A stretch of 6,835 bases of DNA, taken from assembly GCA_903884915.1 (NCBI GenBank), contig CAISGS010000357.1, positions 1 through 6,835 of the forward strand, written 5' to 3'. Below are positions 1 through 5,552 of the stretch, in pieces; position 1 is the first letter of the stretch, and each line of letters begins with the position of its first letter. The DNA is from an uncultured Caulobacteraceae bacterium (GTDB taxonomy: Bacteria > Pseudomonadota > Alphaproteobacteria > Caulobacterales > Caulobacteraceae). The position numbers and the translations under genes were made by a program. The notes beneath the pieces were generated by a model. That model was not told the origin of the DNA. It worked only from the letters and a program-made list of their open reading frames with translations, and searched no databases.

Positions 1-340
1 CGAGCAACAGGGCCTTGCCCGAATAGGTCACTTTCAAACGCTTGAACGGCTCCAGCACCTCGATCCGCAGGCCACCTGCGGCCATTTCAGTGTTGGCTTC
101 AATGGCGGGCCGCGCAAAGGCAAAGGCAATGCGCCCGTCCGGCAGATAGAGACAGACGCTGATTTCAGCATATTGCTCATTGGGCCGGTTGCCGATCCGA
201 AACCATCCGCCCCTCTTCGACGCCGGATCGAAGACGTTGAAATACATGCTTTCATTATAGTTTTTGGCCTCGCCCGGATCGTGCGGAAACTCGTCCTGAG
301 GCTCGAGGCGAGTCTTAAATCCGGCAGGTGGCTTAGCCAT
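1..340 (-). CDS. Conserved protein of unknown function, possibly CrtC/lipocalin-like (DUF7064/7065 type), 3' end cut off by window edge
   Basis: An open frame runs from the ATG at 340-338 to base 1 with no stop, giving 113 residues of the N-terminus; the rest lies outside the window. A ribosome site AAGGGA (349-354) sits 8 nt before the ATG. The protein has no signal peptide and starts MAKPPAGFKTRLEPQ. It has the motifs NESMYFNVFDP (29-39), GGWFRIGNRPNEQYAE (44-59) and CLYLPDGR (63-70). This pattern of beta-strand-like segments with FRIGNRPNE resembles, from memory, large conserved proteins of sphingomonads and mycobacteria distantly related to hydroxyneurosporene synthase CrtC; that assignment is tentative. 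Third-position GC and the coherent amino-acid pattern make it far more credible than the arginine/serine-rich frame overlapping it on the same strand. It is divergent from higBA. No substrate or pathway can be named from this fragment. Confidence 0.75.
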   Translation of the reverse strand, partial: MAKPPAGFKTRLEPQDEFPHDPGEAKNYNESMYFNVFDPASKRGGWFRIGNRPNEQYAEISVCLYLPDGRIAFAFARPAIEANTEMAAGGLRIEVLEPFKRLKVTYSGKALLL

Positions 341-379
341 GACACATATCCCTTCAATTCAGGATGAAACCCTAGGGCC

Positions 380-387
380 GCGCCCAT
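380..387. promoter_or_regulatory. Isolated copy of the higBA palindrome half-site
   Basis: The octamer GCGCCCAT at 380-387 is identical to the left arm of the perfect palindrome at 449-465, 69 bp away in the same divergent intergenic region. It lacks a second arm. It could be a weak secondary binding site for the same regulator, placed to affect the leftward gene. The same octamer also occurs by chance inside a coding region at 5627-5634, so the copy alone proves little. Confidence 0.25.
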
Positions 388-391
388 AGGT

Positions 392-410
392 CACGCAAGG
401 GGGGTGCGTG
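392..410. repeat. Inverted repeat CACGCA-N7-TGCGTG in the divergent intergenic region
   Basis: CACGCA (392-397) and TGCGTG (405-410) are perfect 6-bp arms around a G-rich 7-nt centre. No T-run follows on either strand, so it is not an intrinsic terminator. It lies between two divergent starts (340 and 482) and could be a protein-binding site. It may equally be chance. Confidence 0.3.
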
Positions 411-448
411 AAAGAGTTCCAACGCGCCAAGCGGCTAGCCTTGGTGTT

Positions 449-465
449 GCGCCCATTATGGGCGC
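449..465. promoter_or_regulatory. Perfect 17-bp palindrome upstream of higB, candidate HigA operator
   Basis: GCGCCCAT (449-456), a central T (457) and ATGGGCGC (458-465) form a palindrome with perfect 8-bp arms. It ends 16 nt before the higB ATG at 482. HigA-type antitoxins are known to repress their own operons by binding palindromes in the promoter, so this is the obvious candidate operator. I could not find a convincing -35/-10 pair around it; a CATTAT (454-459) inside the palindrome is a possible -10 but has no good partner. Confidence 0.5.
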
Positions 466-481
466 GTGATAGGTTTCCACT

Positions 482-805
482 ATGAGGATCATAGCGCGGC
501 GGACCTTGCGCGAGTTCATCGCGGCGCGCGCCGGGCACAGGGGCCAGCCCGCGCTAAAGGCGGCGCTCGACTCTTGGTTTGCGGAGGTCAGCAAGGCGAC
601 CTGGGCCAGCACCGCCGACATAAGGCGGCTCTATGCCACCGCCAGCATCGTCAGCGCGGACCGTATCGTCTTTGATATCAAGGGCAACGACTACCGACTG
701 GTCGTTGCCGCAGACTTTGAGAAGGCCATCGTCTGGATCAAGTGGGTCGGCACCCACAAGGACTATGACCGCATTGATGTGAAGGAGGTTGACCATGACC
801 ACTGA
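482..805 (+). CDS. higB: HigB-type mRNA interferase toxin (type II toxin-antitoxin)
   Basis: This 107-residue protein matches the HigB_toxin family (E. coli HigB/YgjN type), RelE-like ribosome-dependent endoribonucleases that cut translated mRNA when the antitoxin is lost. The family pattern is clear: N-terminal MRIIARRTLREF, a tryptophan pair with SKATW near 38-41, the core VFDIKGNDYRLVV (63-75), and the C-terminal GTHKDYDRID (90-99) with the conserved His92 and Tyr95. The length is normal and no frame damage is seen, so the toxin looks intact. The ATG at 482 has only a weak AGG (471-473) ribosome site, which fits low toxin translation. Toxin-first gene order is usual for hig modules. The 3' end overlaps higA by 11 nt and carries the higA ribosome site. 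The palindrome at 449-465 is the likely point of autoregulation. Confidence 0.93.
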   Translation: MRIIARRTLREFIAARAGHRGQPALKAALDSWFAEVSKATWASTADIRRLYATASIVSADRIVFDIKGNDYRLVVAADFEKAIVWIKWVGTHKDYDRIDVKEVDHDH

Positions 806-1172
806 CGTGAAGCCGATCCGTAACGAGGCGGACTATGATGCAGCGATGGCGGATGTTGCGGCCCTGTGGGGTGCGCCGAATGGAACGCCAGAGGGAGACC
901 GGCTTGAGGTGCTTGCGACCCTGATCGATGCCTATGAAGCCAAGCATCACGCGATGGATGCGCCCGATCCCATCGAGGCCATCATCTTTCGAATGGAGCA
1001 GCAGGGCCTGAGCCGCAAAGATCTTGAGCACATTATCGGCACCCGCACTCGCATTGCAGAGGTCCTCAACCGCAAGCGGAGCCTGTCCATCGCCATGATC
1101 CGCCGGCTGCACGACCGGCTGGGCATTTCCGCAGAGGTGCTCATCCGCCCCTCTCGCAAGAATGCGGCATGA
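795..1172 (+). CDS. higA: HigA-type antitoxin, Xre-family helix-turn-helix
   Basis: This 125-residue protein is of the HigA/YgjM family (COG5499), which neutralises HigB and represses the higBA operon. The N-terminal half has the family features KPIRNEADYDAAM (6-18) and GTPEGDRLEVLATLIDAYE (30-48). A DNA-binding helix-turn-helix spans about 73-94 (SRKDLEHIIG followed by TRIAEVLNRK), then a helix with MIRRLHDRLGI. I chose the ATG at 795: the strong GAAGGAGG at 781-788 lies 6 nt before it, while a TTG at 789 would add two residues and sit directly on the ribosome site. The start overlaps the end of higB, so the two are probably translationally coupled, with much stronger initiation for the antitoxin. 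The protein appears complete. Confidence 0.93.
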   Translation: MTTDVKPIRNEADYDAAMADVAALWGAPNGTPEGDRLEVLATLIDAYEAKHHAMDAPDPIEAIIFRMEQQGLSRKDLEHIIGTRTRIAEVLNRKRSLSIAMIRRLHDRLGISAEVLIRPSRKNAA

Positions 1173-1206
1173 GGACTGCGCTAGCCGTCCCACTTCGGAG
1201 GTAATC

Positions 1207-1235
1207 TTGCGTCGCCACCTAACCGGTGATATCAT
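1207..1235 (+). promoter_or_regulatory. Candidate promoter of the fitAB/vapBC-type module
   Basis: TTGCGT (1207-1212) and TATCAT (1230-1235) are separated by 17 nt and match a sigma-70 promoter at 3/6 and 5/6 positions. Transcription would begin near 1242, about 20 nt before the GTG start of the antitoxin. The -10 overlaps the inverted repeat at 1227-1243. It is a pattern match only. Confidence 0.4.
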
Positions 1236-1243
1236 TGCTATCA
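1227..1243. promoter_or_regulatory. Inverted repeat TGATA-N7-TATCA over the -10, candidate antitoxin operator
   Basis: TGATA (1227-1231) and TATCA (1239-1243) form 5-bp arms around 7 nt; a second set, ATTG (1234-1237) and CAAT (1245-1248), is interleaved. Ribbon-helix-helix antitoxins bind such short inverted repeats, and the position over the -10 and presumed start site suits repression. The arms are short, so chance is possible. Confidence 0.35.
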
Positions 1244-1262
1244 TCAATCGGGGAGGATTAAG

Positions 1263-1499
1263 GTGGCAGACCTGCTGGTCCGGGGGATCGAAGAGGATCT
1301 AGTTCGTGCGTTAAAGGAGCGAGCCGGTATGAACGGGCGCAGCGCCGAGGCCGAACATCGTGCCATCCTAGCGTCGGTGCTTCAGCGGCCACGCCGCAAG
1401 AGCTTTGTACAGGTGATTGCGGGCATGCCTGATGTCGGTGTGGACGCCGATTTCGAACGCGCCGATGTCGACGAGATAGCCGACCGTGTATTTGATTGA
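1263..1499 (+). CDS. FitA/VapB-like ribbon-helix-helix antitoxin
   Basis: This is a 78-residue antitoxin of the FitA/StbC-like class. Residues 1-40 form a ribbon-helix-helix DNA-binding domain (strand ADLLVRGI, then helices with EEDLVRALKERA and SAEAEHRAIL). Residues 45-78 carry the acidic toxin-binding tail with MPDVGVDADFERADVDEIAD, typical of antitoxins paired with FitB-like PIN toxins. The GTG at 1263 is supported by GGGAGG at 1251-1256, 6 nt upstream. The stop at 1497-1499 overlaps the toxin start by 14 nt, a common coupling arrangement in vapBC operons. It probably represses its own promoter through the inverted repeat at 1227-1243. It follows higA by 90 nt, with its own candidate promoter. 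Confidence 0.88.
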   Translation: MADLLVRGIEEDLVRALKERAGMNGRSAEAEHRAILASVLQRPRRKSFVQVIAGMPDVGVDADFERADVDEIADRVFD

Positions 1500-1908
1500 C
1501 ACCAACGTCATCAGCGAAGCCCGCAAGCAGGGCCGCGCAAACTCTGGGGTCCTAGCCTTCTTTGACGAGGTCGCGGCAGCCGATCAAGCGATCTATCTTT
1601 CGACGATCACAATCGGTGAATTGCGTCGGGGTGTCGAATTGATCCGCAATCGCGGCGACCTCGAACAGGCCGTAAGGCTCGAGAACTGGCTGATAGAGAT
1701 CCTCACCAACTTCTCCCATCGCATCTTAGCGTTTGATGCTGAGGCCGCGCAGGTGTGGGGGCGATTACGGGTTCCAGATCCAGCCCATGCGCTCGATAAG
1801 CAGATTGCTGCCATTGCGCTGGTCAACGATTTGATCGTGGTCACGCGTAATGTTGCCGATTTTGCCGGAACCGGCGCGCGGGTTAGAAATCCGTTTGTCG
1901 ATCTTTGA
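1486..1908 (+). CDS. vapC: VapC/FitB-like PIN-domain ribonuclease toxin
   Basis: This 140-residue protein is a full-length PIN-domain toxin, a metal-dependent ribonuclease whose family members cut tRNA or rRNA. The acidic active-site residues are visible: Asp5 in YLIDTN, Glu45 in TIGELRRGVE, Asp104 in HALDKQIAAIAL, and Asp125 in the TRNVADF motif (120-126). The C-terminal VRNPF is typical of the FitB branch. The start is a GTG at 1486, inside the antitoxin gene and with no independent ribosome site, so translation probably depends on the antitoxin; this keeps toxin below antitoxin. All catalytic positions are kept, so it looks functional. It ends 28 nt from the 3' end of the convergent tRNA-Ser. 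Confidence 0.92.
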   Translation: MYLIDTNVISEARKQGRANSGVLAFFDEVAAADQAIYLSTITIGELRRGVELIRNRGDLEQAVRLENWLIEILTNFSHRILAFDAEAAQVWGRLRVPDPAHALDKQIAAIALVNDLIVVTRNVADFAGTGARVRNPFVDL

Positions 1909-1916
1909 TCAAGGGT

Positions 1917-1932
1917 GCCAGCGGAGGCTGGC
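1917..1932. terminator. GC-rich hairpin between vapC and tRNA-Ser
   Basis: GCCAGC (1917-1922), loop GGAG (1923-1926) and GCTGGC (1927-1932) make a perfect 6-bp stem with a tetraloop. It sits 8 nt after the vapC stop and 4 nt past the tRNA CCA end, so it could help end or process transcripts from either side. No T-run follows on either strand, so it is at best a weak terminator. Confidence 0.3.
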
Positions 1933-1936
1933 TGGC

Positions 1937-2026
1937 TGGCGGTGCGGGTGGGATTCGAACCCACGTTAAGCTTTCACCTAAACACGCTTTCCAAGCGTGC
2001 GCCTTCAACCACTCGGCCACCGCACC
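1937..2026 (-). tRNA. tRNA-Ser (anticodon GGA)
   Basis: Read on the minus strand, this 90-nt gene folds as a class II tRNA. The acceptor arms are GGTGCGG (2026-2020) and CCGCACC (1947-1941), with discriminator G (1940) and an encoded CCA (1939-1937). The anticodon stem CACGC/GCGTG holds loop TTGGAAA with anticodon GGA (1992-1990), which reads UCC and UCU serine codons. A long variable arm TTAGGT-GAAA-GCTTAA forms a 6-bp stem with wobble pairs and a GNRA loop, as expected for serine. The T arm is GTGGG-TTCGAAT-CCCAC. The gene is complete and convergent with vapC. Its 3' end faces the toxin-antitoxin block, the side where islands insert at tRNA genes, but no repeat of the tRNA end is seen elsewhere in the window. 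Confidence 0.97.
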
Positions 2027-2178
2027 ATCACCACAGGTCCTATCCGTTGACCGAAATCTTGCGACCTTGGCGGTGGATAGGGCTGATCTGAGCCGGGGGT
2101 TGGTCCCGGTCAGGAAGGCGCGGAATATACAGACCTAGGCGCTTAGGACAACGGGTAGAGTGTGTTTTTTCGCATGGC

Positions 2179-2207
2179 CTGACATTTAGCCGTTTGCGGC
2201 CTATATT
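2179..2207 (+). promoter_or_regulatory. Sigma-70-type promoter of msrA
   Basis: CTGACA (2179-2184) and TATATT (2202-2207), separated by 17 nt, each match the consensus at 5 of 6 positions. Transcription should start near 2213-2215. That is only about 8 nt before the first msrA ATG (2222) but about 20 nt before the second (2234), which bears on start choice. Confidence 0.6.
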
Positions 2208-2233
2208 AAGGGGACCTGCTGATGGAGCGCGCC

Positions 2234-2887
2234 ATGCTGTTTGCCAAGAAATCCCTCGACCTACCGACCGCTGAAACCGCCTTACCGGGCCGGGCCATGG
2301 CCCTTCCGACGGCGCGGACCCATCTGCTGACGGGTTTGCCGTTAAAGGGTCCTTACGGCGAGGGGCTAGAGGTCGCCTATCTGGCCATGGGCTGTTTTTG
2401 GGGCGTTGAGCGGGTGTTCTGGCAGCTTCCGGGCGTGGCGCTGACGGCGGTGGGCTATGGCGCAGGCCTAACCCCCAATCCAACCTATGAAGAGGTCTGT
2501 AGCGGCCGCACGGGCCATACAGAGGTGGTCAAGGTCGTGTTCGACCCCGCTGTGATCTCTTATGAGGCGCTGCTCAAGACCTTCTGGGAAAATCACGACC
2601 CAACCCAAGGCATGCGCCAGGGCAATGATATCGGCACCCAGTATCGCTCGGGCGTCTATCCGGTGAGTGAGGCCCAAGCCCTGATCGCTGAGGCGAGCCG
2701 CGCGGCCTATCAGGCGGCGCTGTCAGCCCGAGGGCTTGGCCGGATCACGACCGAGATCTTGCCCGCGCCGGAATTTTTCTATGCCGAGGACTATCACCAG
2801 CAATATCTGGCCAAGAACCCGAACGGCTATTGCGGCATTTCGGGCACCGGCGTGACCTGTCCCATCGGTGTGGGCATCAGCGCCTAG
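2234..2887 (+). CDS. msrA: Peptide-methionine (S)-S-oxide reductase MsrA
   Basis: MsrA reduces the S form of methionine sulfoxide in proteins and free methionine back to methionine, with thioredoxin as usual reductant; it is cytoplasmic. From this start the protein has 217 residues, close to E. coli MsrA (212), which it follows along its whole length. The catalytic motif AMGCFWG holds nucleophile Cys54. Other family marks are [42 protein letters not shown], and [12 protein letters not shown]. The C-terminal [12 protein letters not shown] gives Cys200 and Cys209, the resolving and recycling cysteines of the 3-Cys type. The start is uncertain: an ATG at 2222 adds MERA and has AAGGGGA at 2208-2214. 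I prefer 2234 because its MLFAKKSL aligns with the E. coli N-terminus, GGAG (2224-2227) is 6 nt upstream, and the promoter would leave the first ribosome site outside the mRNA. It is monocistronic and its stop overlaps that of convergent kgtP. Confidence 0.96.
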   Translation: MLFAKKSLDLPTAETALPGRAMALPTARTHLLTGLPLKGPYGEGLEVAYLAMGCFWGVERVFWQLPGVALTAVGYGAGLTPNPTYEEVCSGRTGHTEVVKVVFDPAVISYEALLKTFWENHDPTQGMRQGNDIGTQYRSGVYPVSEAQALIAEASRAAYQAALSARGLGRITTEILPAPEFFYAEDYHQQYLAKNPNGYCGISGTGVTCPIGVGISA

Positions 2888-4188
2888 TCCTCATTGATTC
2901 GGCTCTTGTCGCGCGTGTCGGGCATGGTCAGGAAGACCAGTAATGACAGGGCGATACAGCCGCTGACATAGAGATAGAACCAAGATTCATGGCCGCCCTG
3001 CTTGAGCCACAGGGCGACATATTCTGCCGTGCCGCCAAAGATCGAGTTGGCGAGCGCATAGGGCAGGGCGACGCCCAGCGTGCGGACGTGGGCTGGGAAC
3101 AGCTCAGCCTTCACCACGGCGCTGATCGAGGTGTAGCTGGAGATGATGGCCAGAGCCGCACAGACGAGGATCAGGGCGCTCATCTCGTCGCGGGTCTGGC
3201 TCAAGGCGTTGAAGATCGGCACGGTACAGAGGCTGCCCAACACCCCAAAGGCGATCAGCATGGGCTTGCGACCCAGCTTGTCAGACATCCAGCCCGCGAC
3301 GGGCTGCAGGACCATGAACAGCACAAGGCTCAAGGCGCTGATGCTGGTGGCTGCTTCCTTGCTGAAGCCCGACGTATTGTGCAGATATTTCTGCATATAG
3401 GTGGTGAAGGCATAGAAGGCCAAGGACCCGCCCATGGTCATGCCAATGACCATTAGGGCCTCGCGCGGATGGGCCAGTAGGGCGCTGATCGTACCGCCCT
3501 TGGGGGGTAGGTTGTCCTCTACAGCCTTGGCCTTGAGTTGCTCAAAGGCGGGCGTTTCATCGATGCTGCTGCGCAGATAGAAGGCCACGACGGCCAGCGC
3601 GCCGCCCATAAAGAAGGGAATGCGCCAGCCCCAGCTTTCGAGCTCGCTTTCCGGAAGGGTCGCTTGCAGCACCATCAAGGTGGCGAGGGCGAGCAACTGG
3701 CCCATGATCAGGGTCACATATTGCCAACTGGTCCAAAAGCCTCGGTTCTTGGAACTGGCCATTTCGGACATATAGGTGGCGCTGGCCCCATATTCGCCGC
3801 CGACGCTGAGGCCTTGGAACATGCGGGCCAGAACCAGAATGATCGGCGCGAGCATGCCAATGGTGGCGTATCCGGGGGTCAAGGCAATGACCAGAGACCC
3901 GCCGCACATCATGACCATCGACAGGGTCAAGGCGGCCTTGCGTCCGACCCGGTCGGCATAGGCCCCCATCATCCATGCCCCCACCGGGCGCATCAGAAAG
4001 CCGACAGCAAAGACAGCGGCGGCACTGAGCAACTGTGCGGTCTGGTCGCCCTTGGGGAAAAAGGCCTTGGCGAAATAGAGCGAGAAGGAGGCATAGACGT
4101 ACCAGTCAAACCACTCGACCAGATTGCCGACAGATCCGCCAATGATCGACCCGATCCGGCGTGCCATTGGCTTTTGCGCGTCATCCAT
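2884..4188 (-). CDS. kgtP: KgtP-like 2-oxoglutarate permease (MFS, metabolite:H+ symporter family)
   Basis: This 434-residue inner-membrane protein should import 2-oxoglutarate or a similar dicarboxylate with protons. It follows E. coli KgtP (432 residues) closely from end to end. Matching landmarks are [20 protein letters not shown] (21-40), the MFS motif [11 protein letters not shown] (75-84), [20 protein letters not shown] (123-142), WGWRIPF (186-192), FTTYMQKYL (261-269), the second motif A copy [10 protein letters not shown] (299-308), and [14 protein letters not shown] (360-373). About twelve hydrophobic segments fit the fold. The ATG at 4188 gives an N-terminus of family length; its ribosome site is weak (GGGAC about 9 nt upstream). 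It lies 73 nt after pseH on the same strand, so read-through is possible, and I see no convincing promoter in the gap. The substrate is inferred from similarity; another member of the symporter family with a different organic acid is possible. Confidence 0.9.
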   Translation of the reverse strand: MDDAQKPMARRIGSIIGGSVGNLVEWFDWYVYASFSLYFAKAFFPKGDQTAQLLSAAAVFAVGFLMRPVGAWMMGAYADRVGRKAALTLSMVMMCGGSLVIALTPGYATIGMLAPIILVLARMFQGLSVGGEYGASATYMSEMASSKNRGFWTSWQYVTLIMGQLLALATLMVLQATLPESELESWGWRIPFFMGGALAVVAFYLRSSIDETPAFEQLKAKAVEDNLPPKGGTISALLAHPREALMVIGMTMGGSLAFYAFTTYMQKYLHNTSGFSKEAATSISALSLVLFMVLQPVAGWMSDKLGRKPMLIAFGVLGSLCTVPIFNALSQTRDEMSALILVCAALAIISSYTSISAVVKAELFPAHVRTLGVALPYALANSIFGGTAEYVALWLKQGGHESWFYLYVSGCIALSLLVFLTMPDTRDKSRINED

Positions 4189-4221
4189 TGTTGTTTCGTC
4201 CCGACTCTTGATTGGGCTTTA

Positions 4222-4293
4222 GCCTAGAGGCTTTGACCGAACTGTCGAGATGGCCTGAGGTTCAATCGACCTGATAGCCCTTGGCCTCTAGGC
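4222..4293. repeat. 10-bp inverted repeat bracketing the pseH stop codon
   Basis: GCCTAGAGGC (4222-4231) and GCCTCTAGGC (4284-4293) are perfect reverse complements separated by 52 nt. One arm lies in the pseH-kgtP gap, the other in the last codons of pseH. In mRNA they could pair into a long-range hairpin between the two genes and affect read-through or decay. No function can be shown. Confidence 0.3.
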
Positions 4294-4822
4294 GGGCCTT
4301 CATGGCGGGCCGCAGGGCAGGCCAGTCGTCGGCCAGAAGGCCAAGTCCGACGACATCCTGATATTGGCCATTCTTCATGACGTGCTGGCGGTATAGCGCC
4401 TCGCGCTGGAAGCCATAGCTTTGGTGCAGCTTCCAGACCGCTTCGTTGGAGATGAGAACCTCGCACCAGAGCCTATTCAGACCCAGCGCGCCGAACACAT
4501 GCTCGATCATCCAAAACTCAACAAAAGAGCCAACCCCTAAGCCGCGCACGGACGGATCGGCCAGATAGTAGGCCCAAGCGCACCGGCTGTGGTTTGGGTC
4601 AATCTCGGCCAGATTGGCCAGGCCCACCGGCTTACCATCCGTTTCGATGACCCAATAACGCCGACGAGGATCGGTGCTCAAGCCGTCAAACCAGCGGTTA
4701 TGCTCGGCCCAACTGATGTGATGGTCGGTATACATATAGGCTGCGACCTCTGGACTGTTGCGCCAGACATGCAGCCGCTCGCGGTCCTCTTCGGTCAGGT
4801 CGCGCAGGGTGACAGTGGTCAT
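4262..4822 (-). CDS. pseH: PseH-like UDP-amino-sugar N-acetyltransferase (GNAT family)
   Basis: This 186-residue cytoplasmic enzyme resembles PseH, which acetylates the 4-amino group of UDP-4-amino-4,6-dideoxy-N-acetyl-beta-L-altrosamine with acetyl-CoA, the third step of pseudaminic acid synthesis. The N-terminus TLRDLTEEDRERLHVWRNSP and MYTDHHISWAEHNRWF (30-45) are typical of PseH. The GNAT acetyl-CoA loop is RGLGVGS (93-99), followed by NRLWCEVLISNEAVWKLHQ (116-134) and YGF (136-138). AGGGGAG (4828-4834) lies 5 nt before the ATG at 4822. It begins 18 nt after the stop of the SpsF-type gene and is surely in its operon. Pseudaminic acid commonly decorates flagellin. The other pse genes are not in this window, so the exact sugar remains an inference; a related acetyltransferase for another nucleotide sugar is the main alternative. 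Confidence 0.85.
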   Translation of the reverse strand: MTTVTLRDLTEEDRERLHVWRNSPEVAAYMYTDHHISWAEHNRWFDGLSTDPRRRYWVIETDGKPVGLANLAEIDPNHSRCAWAYYLADPSVRGLGVGSFVEFWMIEHVFGALGLNRLWCEVLISNEAVWKLHQSYGFQREALYRQHVMKNGQYQDVVGLGLLADDWPALRPAMKARLEAKGYQVD

Positions 4823-4840
4823 ACGGTCTCCCCTATTGGC

Positions 4841-5545
4841 CTAATAGCGCCGGTCGCCGCCCAGTGCCCACAGGTCTGGGCGGGACTGGACAAAGACGCG
4901 CACATTGTTCGACGTAAAGTCAGCCTTGCGTGGATAGAGCGCCTCATAAACCGCGCGGACAAAGTCCAGATCATCGGGCCGGTCCACGGTCCAGCGAACC
5001 TCGCCCTCGGAGGCATGTTGTTCTAAACCGGCGATCTTGAACCGCTCTGGTTGCGCATAGATGAAGTGGGTCACATGTTCGCGGTCATAGGGGTCTGTGG
5101 CTTGCGCATCGGTGGTGCGCAGCACGTCGGCGCGCATGACCTCAATATCCAGCCCCTTGGGATAGCTGCGGCGCTCAGGCGTGTTGGAGGCATAGTCCGC
5201 GTTAGAACTGTCAAACAGAGCGATAGTGGCGTCGATCAATTCGGGGTCGGCGAGTGGACAGTCGGCGGTCAGGCGCACCACCGTATCGTCAGGACCGAAC
5301 TGGTCTAGCGCCCCGATGAACCGGCTCAGCACATCCTCCAGCGAACCGCGATGGACGCCAATCGCCTCGGCCAGAAGTCGCTCAGCCAAGCCATCGTCGC
5401 TGGCGTCGGTCGAGGTGGCCACCACGATCTGATCCAGCCGCTTGGCGCGTTTGAGCCGCTCGATCTGGCGCAGGATCATCGGCGCGCCGACAAGGTCTGC
5501 CATCACCTTGCCGGGCAGGCGGGTCGAGGTCATCCGGGCTTGCAA
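4841..5545 (-). CDS. SpsF-type nucleotidyltransferase (cytidylyltransferase-like, COG1861)
   Basis: This protein belongs to the SpsF group of the CMP-sugar cytidylyltransferase family, often annotated as spore-coat polysaccharide or glycosyltransferase family protein. The signature QARMTSTRLPGK binds the nucleotide. LTADCPLADPELID, YPKGLDIEVM, DREHVTHFIY and VRWTVDRPDDLDFV are family blocks. It is 234 residues from the TTG at 5545. This start is doubtful: it clips the first beta-strand, and in-frame codons just upstream read L-T-L-A-I before LQARM, as in homologues. An in-frame TAA at 5589-5591 limits extension, and no ATG or GTG exists between. A CTG at 5560, 9 nt after AGAAGG (5570-5575), would give 239 residues with a complete strand. 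The gene heads a two-gene unit with pseH, so it probably activates a sugar of the same pathway. The exact substrate is unknown. Confidence 0.88.
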   Translation of the reverse strand: MQARMTSTRLPGKVMADLVGAPMILRQIERLKRAKRLDQIVVATSTDASDDGLAERLLAEAIGVHRGSLEDVLSRFIGALDQFGPDDTVVRLTADCPLADPELIDATIALFDSSNADYASNTPERRSYPKGLDIEVMRADVLRTTDAQATDPYDREHVTHFIYAQPERFKIAGLEQHASEGEVRWTVDRPDDLDFVRAVYEALYPRKADFTSNNVRVFVQSRPDLWALGGDRRY

Positions 5546-5552
5546 GATGGCG

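Noticed and set aside
34..387. Minus-strand open frame of 117 codons overlapping the left-edge gene
   Set aside because: It is rich in Arg, Ser and Pro with no family pattern, and lies out of frame over the more convincing gene at 1-340.
1937..1970. tRNA 3' end as an attachment site for an integrated island
   Set aside because: I found no second copy of the tRNA 3' segment and no integrase in the window, so an attachment site cannot be called.
1905..2138. Plus-strand open frame of 77 codons
   Set aside because: It runs through the tRNA-Ser gene antisense and has no ribosome site or recognisable motif.
2027..2178. Small gene or RNA between tRNA-Ser and msrA
   Set aside because: No open frame with a start and ribosome site, and no RNA fold that I recognise; also no clear tRNA promoter on the minus strand.
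2040..2483. Minus-strand open frame of 147 codons
   Set aside because: It covers the msrA promoter and N-terminal region antisense and is Pro/Arg-rich without family features.
3538..4227. Long plus-strand open frame of 229 codons antisense to kgtP
   Set aside because: It is rich in His, Gly and Gln, as expected of the complement of a GC-rich membrane-protein gene; kgtP matches its family along its full length.
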